Positions 34,924 to 42,530 of a stretch of DNA of 64,000 nt are shown here, one piece after another (the first letter of the stretch is position 1; every line of letters starts with the position of its first letter). The DNA is taken from assembly GCA_902780235.1 (NCBI GenBank), contig CACZEL010000001.1, positions 149,822 to 213,821 of the forward strand, read 5' to 3'. Source of the stretch: an uncultured Bacteroidales bacterium. Its GTDB lineage: Bacteria > Bacteroidota > Bacteroidia > Bacteroidales > Paludibacteraceae. The notes beneath the pieces were generated by a model, which did no database searches, had not been told where the DNA came from, and saw nothing but the letters and a program-made list of their open reading frames with translations. The translations under genes and the position numbers were made by a program.

Positions 34924-36129
34924 TTAGTTTTGAGCTGCTTTCTTGTAGATGAACACAGCGTCGAATTGCAACATCGTACCTTGAACGCCACCGCTGAGGA
35001 AGCCCAAAACATTCTTGCCTTCGGTATTGTTATTTCCGTACACCAGACCTTGATCAATAAGATAACTCATCGGGATCTCGATCTCACCCCAGTCACCATT
35101 ACGGGTGAAGTTGGTGTACGGTTGATAAACCACACCCTTGTCTTCCATTGCAGAAGCACCGATAACTACTTTACCTCCACCGCTGGTTCCATCGAGGAAG
35201 AGCATGTGGTTTGCGTTATCCGTCGATTTCATAGCGAGGTGCAGCGTATAATCCTGCGGAGCATCCATGATGGAAGCCAGTTTGTTGAGATCCTCCAAGT
35301 TACCGCAGTTGTATGCGAAACCGGACCAGCCTACATTATTTACCTGGAATGCCACCCAGCCTTCTGCTTCGCCGTAGAAGTTCTTACCTTGCGTCTCACC
35401 TGCAACGTAGGTATTATCCCATACATAGAGGTGCTTGTCCTGCTCAGGATTCTCGCGGAAGTCAGCAACGATACGATCTGCAATCTGCTCAGCTGCCTGA
35501 CCGCCAATCTGGAATACGAAATAATCGGTTCCTTCCAGCGATACATGGTGGATTTCTTCTCCTCCGCCACCACCTTGGCTCTTAACAGTTACTTGGCAGG
35601 AAGCCTCTACGTCACCTACAAATGCGCGGATCTCAGCAGTTCCGGCAGCTACAGCAGTTACCAAACCGCTTGCGTTAACGGTAGCAACAGCAGCGTTCTT
35701 GGACTCCCATTGGAGTTCAGCAGCTTTCTCTTCCGGTTGAACGGTAGCAACGAGTTGCTCAGTAGCACCAACCTCTAACTCAACAGCGAGTTTGTTCAGC
35801 GTAACAATTGTCTGACCTTCCTCAAAAACGGTCACGCGACAACGTGCGCTCTGACCTTCAGCCGTAGCGATGATGTAAGCCGTACCGGCAGAAACACCTT
35901 CTACCAAACCGGCAGTTACTTTCGCTACACCGGGAGCAGAAGACTCCCATGCGATGGTAGCCTTAGCACCTTCAGGCTGGATAGTAGCCTTCAGTTCCTG
36001 AGCCTCACCTACCTTGATGGTAATAGCCTCTTGATCGAGTTTGATACCGGTCACAGACGTTGCGTCTTGATTTTTCTTGCAAGCTACCAATGCCAGGGCA
36101 GCCATTGCAAAAGCAAGAATTTTTTTCAT
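34924..36129 (-). CDS. Surface glycan-binding lipoprotein with two BIG2 domains (SusE/SGBP position)
   Basis: 401 residues from ATG 36129 (MKKILAFAMAALALVAC), which gives a proper lipobox; a longer frame begins in AT-rich leader sequence. Two BIG2 modules cover about 22-100 and 105-185. The C-terminal 210 residues are a unique beta-rich domain with many Trp/Tyr residues (GWVAFQVNNVGWSGFAYNCGN). Position right after susD and the lipoprotein signal indicate a glycan-binding partner of SusCD that captures beta-glucan. No catalytic motif is present. Confidence 0.85.
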   Translation of the reverse strand: MKKILAFAMAALALVACKKNQDATSVTGIKLDQEAITIKVGEAQELKATIQPEGAKATIAWESSAPGVAKVTAGLVEGVSAGTAYIIATAEGQSARCRVTVFEEGQTIVTLNKLAVELEVGATEQLVATVQPEEKAAELQWESKNAAVATVNASGLVTAVAAGTAEIRAFVGDVEASCQVTVKSQGGGGGEEIHHVSLEGTDYFVFQIGGQAAEQIADRIVADFRENPEQDKHLYVWDNTYVAGETQGKNFYGEAEGWVAFQVNNVGWSGFAYNCGNLEDLNKLASIMDAPQDYTLHLAMKSTDNANHMLFLDGTSGGGKVVIGASAMEDKGVVYQPYTNFTRNGDWGEIEIPMSYLIDQGLVYGNNNTEGKNVLGFLSGGVQGTMLQFDAVFIYKKAAQN

Positions 36130-36186
36130 AATAATAAATGTTTTTAATTTAAGTAAAAAGTTAAACAATAAGTTAACTGTTGATTA

Positions 36187-37830
36187 TTAATAGTTGTCGT
36201 TTTGCACTAATGCAGGATTGAGTTCCAGTTCCTCTGCCGGAAGCGGGAAGATCTCATGTTTGCCGGCGATGAACGTACGCATCTGGTTCTTTGCTTCTAC
36301 GCTCTCGGTAGCCGCATAGGCATCCATATGCTCTTTGGTCTTGCCCCAGCGAACGAGGTCGAACCAACGATGACCTTCCATAGCCAACTCCATACGGCGC
36401 TCGTGACGGAGTGCCTCTTCCAGACTCGGGGAAGCGATAGCGGTTCCGTTCACCGTGATGCTATAACCCGGATAGGTCGGGAGCGACAGACGGGTACGCA
36501 CCTCATTGAGCGCATTCTGTGCTGAAGCATTATCGCCAGCACCGATACAAGCCTCTGCATACATCAGCAGCACGTCGGCGTAACGGATCTGCTTGTTGTT
36601 GAGCGGACCACGGCTGGCGTGCAAGCCCCATTGACCGAAACCACCGCCTTCGTTCGGGTTGTCATACATACCGTATTTGCGGTTCAGAAGCGGCGAACCC
36701 AGATAGGTCTCCTCCACTTCGTTCTCAAAACTGGTCGGACGAAGGATGGCTATGTCACGACGCGGGTCACCGATTTCAAACTCGTTGTACAGGTTCCATG
36801 TCGGGTGGTTGAAGCCCCAACCGCCACCGATCTTGGAGTTACGGCTGCGTACCAGAACCTGCGTGAAACTACCGGCGGTAAAACCGTTACCCTCGCCGTA
36901 GTCGCCCCAAGGTACTTCCATATACTGGATCTCGAAGATCGACTCTTTGCCGTTCTCGCCCTCAAGGGCAAACATCTTCTGATAGTCTGCCGAATCAACG
37001 AGCATATACTCATTGGATGCGATGATACTGTCGCCCCATGCTTTCGCTGCTTTGTAGAGGTCGGTAGCGTTCTCGCTCACCTTGCCGTTCCAGTACGGGC
37101 TGGCCTCATACAGATTGGTCTTGAGCAGCATCGCCTGCGCAGCGCCTTTTGTTGCACGACCCACTTCGGCATCCTCCAGTTTGCTGCGAAGCCACAAGTA
37201 CTTGTTCGCCTGCGCAAAATCGGACTTGATCTGGGTAAACATCTCCGATACGGAAGCGCGCGGTTGGATCCAATCGCTCTCGGAATTGATCACTTTCGTT
37301 ACCATCGGTACACCGCCGAACACACGCAGCAGACGGAAATAATAGTAGCCGCGGAGGAAATAAGCTTCGCCCAGAAGACGGTTTTTCAGCGATACACTGA
37401 AAGCCGTATCCGTCGCCATATTCGGGATGTTCTGCAACGCCACGTTACAACGCGCGATGCCTTGATACTGCGCACGGTAGAAATCCAAGAGGATCTGGTT
37501 GGAAGCGGTAGTCTGCCAGTTCTCCATGTCGAAGGAAGCAGACATATCGTTCGTGTTCTGACCGCCCTTGAGCGCGTCGTCGCTGACGATATCGCCGATG
37601 AACCACTCCGAGTAGTACGTACTGTTATACTCCCACATCAGGGGCACATAACATCCGGTAACGCATTGTACGGCAGCTTCTTTTGATCCGAAGAAATCAG
37701 CCAACATGGTTACACCCGGTTCTTGCTCTGTCAAATAATCCTTGCAACCCGTGAAACCGACCGCTACGCTCAAAGATAAAAGACCGCTTACGCTTAAAGA
37801 TAAAAGCTTATTTACTATATTCATTTTCAT
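36187..37830 (-). CDS. susD: SusD/RagB-family glycan-binding lipoprotein
   Basis: 547 residues; lipobox VGFTGCKDYL with Cys29. The family pattern is clear: YLTEQEPGVTMLADFFGSKEAA, the TPR-like NRLLGEAYFLRGYYYFRLLRVFGGVP (about 165-190), and the C-terminal KNQMRTFIAGKHEIFPLPAEELELNP. It caps the SusC pore and binds glycan at the cell surface. The signal peptide contains an 8-residue duplication (LLSLSVSG / LLSLSVAV) encoded by a 24-bp tandem repeat. The symbol denotes the family; this protein is not the starch SusD itself. Confidence 0.96.
   Translation of the reverse strand: MKMNIVNKLLSLSVSGLLSLSVAVGFTGCKDYLTEQEPGVTMLADFFGSKEAAVQCVTGCYVPLMWEYNSTYYSEWFIGDIVSDDALKGGQNTNDMSASFDMENWQTTASNQILLDFYRAQYQGIARCNVALQNIPNMATDTAFSVSLKNRLLGEAYFLRGYYYFRLLRVFGGVPMVTKVINSESDWIQPRASVSEMFTQIKSDFAQANKYLWLRSKLEDAEVGRATKGAAQAMLLKTNLYEASPYWNGKVSENATDLYKAAKAWGDSIIASNEYMLVDSADYQKMFALEGENGKESIFEIQYMEVPWGDYGEGNGFTAGSFTQVLVRSRNSKIGGGWGFNHPTWNLYNEFEIGDPRRDIAILRPTSFENEVEETYLGSPLLNRKYGMYDNPNEGGGFGQWGLHASRGPLNNKQIRYADVLLMYAEACIGAGDNASAQNALNEVRTRLSLPTYPGYSITVNGTAIASPSLEEALRHERRMELAMEGHRWFDLVRWGKTKEHMDAYAATESVEAKNQMRTFIAGKHEIFPLPAEELELNPALVQNDNY
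37775..37817. repeat. 24-bp tandem duplication in the SusD signal peptide
   Basis: Two near copies of a 24-bp unit starting TACGCTCAAAGATAAAAG encode the two LLSLSV segments. The GH81 signal peptide uses the same words (LLSLSVAV). Confidence 0.8.
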
Positions 37831-37871
37831 AATTGTTTCTCCTTAATAGGTTATACATCTTATGCTTTTTT

Positions 37872-37892
37872 CTTTCGACTTTTCTCTTTCGA
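37872..37892. repeat. Heptamer array CTTTCGA x3 after susC
   Basis: CTTTCGA, CTTTTCT, CTTTCGA abut the susC stop codon in the susC-susD gap. Confidence 0.7.
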
Positions 37893-40800
37893 CTAATTAA
37901 AGTTCGCATTCAGACCAAAGGTAAAGGTACGGCTCTGCGGATAGTTACCGTAATCAACACCGCTACCTACCTCCGGATCATAACCGGAATACTTGGTGAT
38001 CGTGAACAGGTTCGTTGCGGTCACATAGAAGCGCAGACGGCTGCAATGAATCTTCTGCGTGATATTCTTCGGCAGCGTGTAACCGATCTGAATATTTTTC
38101 AGACGGAAATAGCTACCGTCCTCTACGAAGCGGGAAGAGTTCTCACGGTTCATCGGCGAACCCACCGGGTTAGGAATGGTACCGTTGCGGTTCTCCAGCG
38201 TCAACCAATCCAGGCCCTTCACCTCCATCGAGGTACGTACGAGGTCGGTGTAACCTACCCATACATCCTTCATCGAGGTCGAGAGCGTACACTCGTCGCC
38301 TGCACCTTCCGTACGCAGACGCAATGCGTTGTAGATCTGGTTTCCATAAACGCCTTGGAAGAAGAGCTGTACATCTATGCCGTAGAAATCAGCACCAAGG
38401 TTGATACCGTAGGTCAACTTCGGGAACGGGTTTCCGATCACTTTCTTATCGTTCTCGTCGATCTTACCGTCGTTATTGAGGTCTTTGTATTTGGCATCAC
38501 CGGCATGTACACCGATCTCATCTGCGGTATAGGAATACAGATGCGCCAAAGCCTCTGCATCGGATTGGTAAACGCCCTCGTACTCATAGCCCCAGAACGA
38601 ACCAAGCGCCATGCCGAGGTCAGTCTTCGTACGGTCACCCCACAGCGGTGAACCGCCGTTCAAAGCGATCAACTCATTCTTGATCCAAGACAAGTTACCG
38701 CCGATATTATAATTGACCGGTCCTACTTTATGACGATGCTCAAGGGTCAACTCGACACCTTGGTTCCGGATCACGCCGACGTTCTTGATCAGCGAGTAGC
38801 GGTTTCCTACGTGCGCAGGAGCGTTCACGTACAGGAGCGCATCTTTCGTATCACGCAAGAACCAATCGATCGTTCCGGACAGCATGCCGTTCCAGAAGCC
38901 GAAATCGATACCTGCATCCCATTGCTCGTTGGTCTCCCAACGACCGGAGGTGTTCACCTGCGTCAGCACGGCTGCACCGTACTGCATCTCCGGCGACAGA
39001 CCCAAGGGATAGCCGTAGAACACCTTGTCCGAACTACCCATCGTCTGAACGAAGCTACCGGACGGGATACCGTCGTTACCTACCTGACCCCAACCGGCAC
39101 GGATCTTGATATTATCCAACCAATCTACCTCTTTGTCGCGGATGAACGGTTCCTCGCTCAGACGCCAAGCCAAGGCGGCAGAGGGGAAGAAGCCCCAAGG
39201 CTGCTCGTGGAAACGAGACGAAGCATCAGCACGGAAGTTAAGCGTTACCATATAACGGCTGTCATAGCAGTAGTAAGCACGACCGAGGAAAGACATACGA
39301 CGGATACGGGCTACGTTGTCCGATGCGTCCGTCAGGTCTTGGGTCGCATTGCTGATATACCAGTTGCTCGGCACCGGATTGAGAATTTCTGCGCCGGAAC
39401 CGCCCATGCCGTATTGGTTCCATTCCTGCCATGTCTGACCGGCCATCACGCTGAAGTTATGTTTTCCGATTTCGCGAGCATAGGTGATCGTCGTCTCTTC
39501 GATGAGCGACATATAGCGCGTCATGCTCGAAGAGATGAAGTTCTTCGTTGCACGGTCATAAGACGAATAGTCGTATTTATTCTTGAAATTGCGATCGCGG
39601 TTCAACGCCGAACCCATACTGATGGACGGACGAATGGTCAAACCCTCTACCGGCGTGATCTCCATATAGATATCGCCCAACCAACGCTCGTTGTTGTTCT
39701 GCGGATAACTCTCCTCTACCATCGAGAAGGGGTTCGTCACATTCTTGAAGTTGGAGGAAGCAGCAATACGTCCGCTCAGGTCGTCACCGCTCTTGTTGTG
39801 ACTACCTTGCGTATAATGCGTCGGATCCCACGGGGCCATGGCCAAAGCGGCCGAGATCACGGATGCGCCCGGACTACTGTTATTATTCATCGCGTTACGT
39901 CCGCTCGTGGATACGAAAGACAGGTGCTCACCTAATTTCAACCATTTGAACACCTTGATATCCGAGTTCAGACGGAGCGTCAGACGCTCGTAGTTACTAC
40001 CGATGATTGTACCCTCCTGACCGAAATAGGAAGCGGAGAACGCATAATGCCATTTTTCACCGCCACCGTCAAAAGAGAGGTTGTAGTTATGCATGAAAGC
40101 ATTCGGTTTGAACACCTCGTCCTGCCAATCGGTCTCCTGCGCACTATAGTCAAAACCGTCCGGATTAGCCGCCGACTTGATCACGGGGAAATAATCCGAT
40201 TTGGCATTATAGACCGCCATCCAGTCGTTGAATCCGTCTTTCATATAGTCTGCCAACTGTCCGGCACCGTTTTTCATGGCGTCGATACGCAGTTTGGTGA
40301 GCGCAAAATCCTTACTGGTCATCAGGTCCAGTTTTTTCCATCTGTTCTGAATACCCCAGTATGCATCAAAACCGACATTGATCTTACCTTCGCTACCGGT
40401 CTTGGTCGTGATCAGGATGACACCGTTCGCACCACGGCTACCGTAGATAGCGGTGGCAGAAGCGTCCTTGAGGATCTCCATTGATTGGATGTCGTTCGGA
40501 GAGAGGAAAGAGATGTCGTTGTCCGTGATCACTCCATCAACTACATAGAGCGGGTCGTTTCCGCCGATAGCCGAACCGATACCACGGATACGGATCGTAG
40601 CCGCTTCACCCGGCTGACCGGAACCGGTCGTAACCGTCACACCGGCTGCGCGTCCCTGCAGCGCCTGATCGATACCTGCTACAGGCGCTTTCAATAACTG
40701 ATCTGCGCTTACGCTCGTCACTGCACCCGTCAAGTCACTCTTCTTCATCGTACCGTAACCGATAGCTACCACCTCTTGCAGCTGCACATTGTCCGGAACC

Positions 40801-41081
40801 AGCGTCACGCGGATCGGACCGGAATTCGATACTTTCACTTCAAACGGCTTGTAACCCATGAACGATACTTGGAGTACATCGCCTGCTTTGGCCTGAATGG
40901 AGAAGTTTCCGTCGAAATCGGTAATTGTACCGAGCGTCGTCCCCTTCACCATCACATTCGCACCAATCACCGGATCCGGCTCATCTTGAGCCATCACCAC
41001 ACCCGTCACGGTCAGACTCTGCGCCATTACGCTCAGTGTCATCATTGCCATGACGGCGATTAAGTAGATACGCTTTTTCAT
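37893..41081 (-). CDS. susC: SusC/RagA-family TonB-dependent outer-membrane importer
   Basis: 1062 residues with a signal peptide (AVMAMMTLSVMAQ). A carboxypeptidase-regulatory-like domain (ITDFDGNFSIQAKAGDVLQVSF) covers about 22-100. The plug domain (about 110-230) has the SusC signature GSGQPGEAATIRIRGIGS and DPLYVVDGV, then a 22-strand-type barrel ends TFTFGLNANFN. It moves oligosaccharides across the outer membrane using TonB energy. It is the first gene of the PUL and has a strong promoter match 63 bp upstream. The symbol denotes the family. Confidence 0.97.
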   Translation of the reverse strand: MKKRIYLIAVMAMMTLSVMAQSLTVTGVVMAQDEPDPVIGANVMVKGTTLGTITDFDGNFSIQAKAGDVLQVSFMGYKPFEVKVSNSGPIRVTLVPDNVQLQEVVAIGYGTMKKSDLTGAVTSVSADQLLKAPVAGIDQALQGRAAGVTVTTGSGQPGEAATIRIRGIGSAIGGNDPLYVVDGVITDNDISFLSPNDIQSMEILKDASATAIYGSRGANGVILITTKTGSEGKINVGFDAYWGIQNRWKKLDLMTSKDFALTKLRIDAMKNGAGQLADYMKDGFNDWMAVYNAKSDYFPVIKSAANPDGFDYSAQETDWQDEVFKPNAFMHNYNLSFDGGGEKWHYAFSASYFGQEGTIIGSNYERLTLRLNSDIKVFKWLKLGEHLSFVSTSGRNAMNNNSSPGASVISAALAMAPWDPTHYTQGSHNKSGDDLSGRIAASSNFKNVTNPFSMVEESYPQNNNERWLGDIYMEITPVEGLTIRPSISMGSALNRDRNFKNKYDYSSYDRATKNFISSSMTRYMSLIEETTITYAREIGKHNFSVMAGQTWQEWNQYGMGGSGAEILNPVPSNWYISNATQDLTDASDNVARIRRMSFLGRAYYCYDSRYMVTLNFRADASSRFHEQPWGFFPSAALAWRLSEEPFIRDKEVDWLDNIKIRAGWGQVGNDGIPSGSFVQTMGSSDKVFYGYPLGLSPEMQYGAAVLTQVNTSGRWETNEQWDAGIDFGFWNGMLSGTIDWFLRDTKDALLYVNAPAHVGNRYSLIKNVGVIRNQGVELTLEHRHKVGPVNYNIGGNLSWIKNELIALNGGSPLWGDRTKTDLGMALGSFWGYEYEGVYQSDAEALAHLYSYTADEIGVHAGDAKYKDLNNDGKIDENDKKVIGNPFPKLTYGINLGADFYGIDVQLFFQGVYGNQIYNALRLRTEGAGDECTLSTSMKDVWVGYTDLVRTSMEVKGLDWLTLENRNGTIPNPVGSPMNRENSSRFVEDGSYFRLKNIQIGYTLPKNITQKIHCSRLRFYVTATNLFTITKYSGYDPEVGSGVDYGNYPQSRTFTFGLNANFN

Positions 41082-41144
41082 TTATCAGATTATTTGTTAT
41101 GAATGTTGTGCTTGGCTGTAAGGTTAACTTTGTTAAACCGACTG

Positions 41145-41175
41145 CAAAATTACTGCTTTTTTATCACATACGCAA
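41145..41175 (-). promoter_or_regulatory. Promoter of the beta-glucan PUL
   Basis: On the minus strand TTG (41175-41173, context CTTGCGTATG), a 20-nt spacer and TAATTTTG (41152-41145), 63 nt before the susC start. This is the only promoter match found for the 13-gene PUL. Confidence 0.8.
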
Positions 41176-41283
41176 GTGTTTTCATATGCTATGCAACACA
41201 AAAGTACGTAAAGTATCTGCTATTTCTCGCATTTTCAGCAACTTAGCATTTTGCAACCCGCTAAAAAAGTACGTATTTAGTAC

Positions 41284-41311
41284 TATAAAAAAAGCGCCCT
41301 TAGGGACGCTT
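41284..41311 (-). terminator. Intrinsic terminator overlapping the esterase stop codon
   Basis: On the minus strand AAGCGTCCC and GGGCGCTT pair around a TAA loop and are followed by TTTTTTAT. The loop is the stop codon itself; the 5' arm encodes the last three residues Lys-Arg-Pro. Confidence 0.85.
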
Positions 41312-42094
41312 AAAGAGAATTTTGAGGAAACGGCAGATGTAATCTTCCCAATTGGGCCATACATGTCCGCCTGCACTCTCGTAGTAAGTGTATTCGATAT
41401 GGTTCGCTTCCAACCATTGGCGGTACTCCTGCACATTGTCGTAGAGGAAGTCCTCATTGCCGATCGCGATCCAATAGACGGGCGACTCCTGCATCTGCAA
41501 CCGCACCTCTTCTTCCCAGTTGTCATACGCCGGATCCGAATGCGGATGACGGATAGCGGGTGAGAACAAGCCTACGTACGCGAACTGACCGTGCAGGTAA
41601 TGCGATATATGCATGGAGTGAAAACCGCCCATGGAGAGACCCGCTATCGCGCGAAGCGAAGGATCATCGCTGACGTTGTATCTGCGCTCCGTCTCGGCCA
41701 TGAAATCCGCAAAATGGCGTATCCATTCGCCCGACATCGCATTGGCACGCTCTTCCTCACTCGTCTCGCGGTGCGGACAGTTATCCGGCATGATGATCAC
41801 CATCTCGCGCACTTGACCGAGCTGCAGCAAGGAGTCCATCCAATGCAGCAGATGTCCCTGCTCTATCCAATCATGCTCATTGCCCCACATACCATGCTGC
41901 AGATAGAGAACGGGGTACGTCCTTTCACCTTTCACCTTTAACCTTTCACCTTTATATCCATGCGGCAGATACACCCGGCACGGCACATGATTGATCGTGT
42001 CATAGATCACCGTTCCCACTTGCGGCTTCGTCTCTTTCGGCGCACATGCCACCATCGCCATGACGGCGAATAAACAAAGAATCAGTTTTTTCAT
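41300..42094 (-). CDS. Ser esterase of the esterase D / CE1-like family, lipoprotein
   Basis: 264 residues from ATG 42094 (MKKLILCLFAVMAMVAC), a lipoprotein signal. The alpha/beta-hydrolase shows YLQHGMWGNEHDW, the nucleophile in AGLSMGGFHSM (about residue 151), Asp in IGNEDFLYDN and His in ESAGGHVWPNWEDY. Related enzymes remove feruloyl or acetyl groups from polysaccharides. It is the last gene of the operon starting with the aldo/keto reductase, not of the PUL, but lies next to susC. The segment YKGERLKVKGERTYP is encoded by a CTTTCAC array. The true ester substrate is unknown. Confidence 0.85.
   Translation of the reverse strand: MKKLILCLFAVMAMVACAPKETKPQVGTVIYDTINHVPCRVYLPHGYKGERLKVKGERTYPVLYLQHGMWGNEHDWIEQGHLLHWMDSLLQLGQVREMVIIMPDNCPHRETSEEERANAMSGEWIRHFADFMAETERRYNVSDDPSLRAIAGLSMGGFHSMHISHYLHGQFAYVGLFSPAIRHPHSDPAYDNWEEEVRLQMQESPVYWIAIGNEDFLYDNVQEYRQWLEANHIEYTYYESAGGHVWPNWEDYICRFLKILFKRP
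41922..41949. repeat. In-frame heptamer array CTTTCAC x4 in the esterase gene
   Basis: CTTTCAC, CTTTCAC, CTTTAAC, CTTTCAC encode KGERLKVKGER. The same peptide word appears in the phosphorylase (KGERLKEKGE), a protein of different fold. Confidence 0.92.
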
Positions 42095-42113
42095 ACCAAG
42101 TACTCGAATTCGA

Positions 42114-42272
42114 TTAAAAAGGTCTATGTGGCGCTTGAGGTTTGACGCTCCCGTTTCCGGGATCCTGACCTCCTTCTTGCAATCCTGTATTTCCTCCACT
42201 GACTCCCAGCATAATGAAATATGCAGAAAATTCTGATACTTTCACCCCTGGTGCAACATAATGTGTTTTCAT
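42114..42272 (-). CDS. Small Gly-rich peptide, MK-x-x-Y family (52 residues)
   Basis: The ORF begins MKTHYVAPGVKVSEFSAY and continues IMLGVSGGNTGL, then EGGQDPG. It ends PHRPF, 19 bp before the esterase start. It aligns closely with the next peptide upstream (shared GVSGGN-x-GL-x-x-GGQ-x-P) and more distantly with the one at 13834. There is no signal peptide, and composition is rich in Gly with one aromatic patch. Two adjacent copies in the same operon, plus one elsewhere, argue for real genes under selection. Role unknown; a processed peptide or small structural protein are possibilities. Confidence 0.78.
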   Translation of the reverse strand: MKTHYVAPGVKVSEFSAYFIMLGVSGGNTGLQEGGQDPGNGSVKPQAPHRPF

Positions 42273-42310
42273 GGATATGTGTCTCTTTTAATTGTGCTTA
42301 TTTATAGCGA

Positions 42311-42336
42311 GTATGTGCCGAACCAACGGCACATAC
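42311..42336 (-). terminator. Hairpin between the two small-peptide genes
   Basis: GTATGTGCCG, loop AACCAA, CGGCACATAC: a perfect 10-bp inverted repeat. The following minus-strand sequence (TCGCTATAAATAAGC) is not a clean U-tract, so it may be an mRNA-processing or attenuation element instead of a full terminator. Confidence 0.55.
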
Positions 42337-42349
42337 CCTATATTACGCA

Positions 42350-42496
42350 TTACTGCGGATCGATCGTTTGACCGGGAGTGCTGGGCGCCTGCCCTCCATC
42401 CATCAGTCCGGAGTTACCTCCGCTGACGCCCTGTAAGATCGCATATGCTTGTACGTTCATCACTTCCGTGACCGGATTTACATATATTGCTTTCAT
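42350..42496 (-). CDS. Small Gly-rich peptide, MK-x-x-Y family (48 residues)
   Basis: The ORF begins MKAIYVNPVTEVMNVQAY, then ILQGVSGGNSGL and DGGQAP, and ends TIDPQ. The TIDP ending matches the plus-strand peptide at 13834-13965, and the central GVSGGN-x-GL matches the peptide at 42114. It lies 34 bp after the 1784-residue protein's stop codon (transcription order) and is followed by a hairpin, so its dose relative to the next peptide may be set there. Confidence 0.78.
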   Translation of the reverse strand: MKAIYVNPVTEVMNVQAYAILQGVSGGNSGLMDGGQAPSTPGQTIDPQ

Positions 42497-42530
42497 AATA
42501 CTATTAATTATCATTAATGGTTGATACAAT

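Noticed and set aside
38730-39935. Open frame of 401 codons on the plus strand opposite susC
   Set aside because: Antisense shadow of the SusC barrel; its composition (Arg, His, Val rich) is typical of reverse-frame translation here.
42114-42496. Small peptides as a classical RiPP cluster
   Set aside because: No modification enzyme, peptidase or peptide exporter is visible nearby, so I report them only as an unassigned family.
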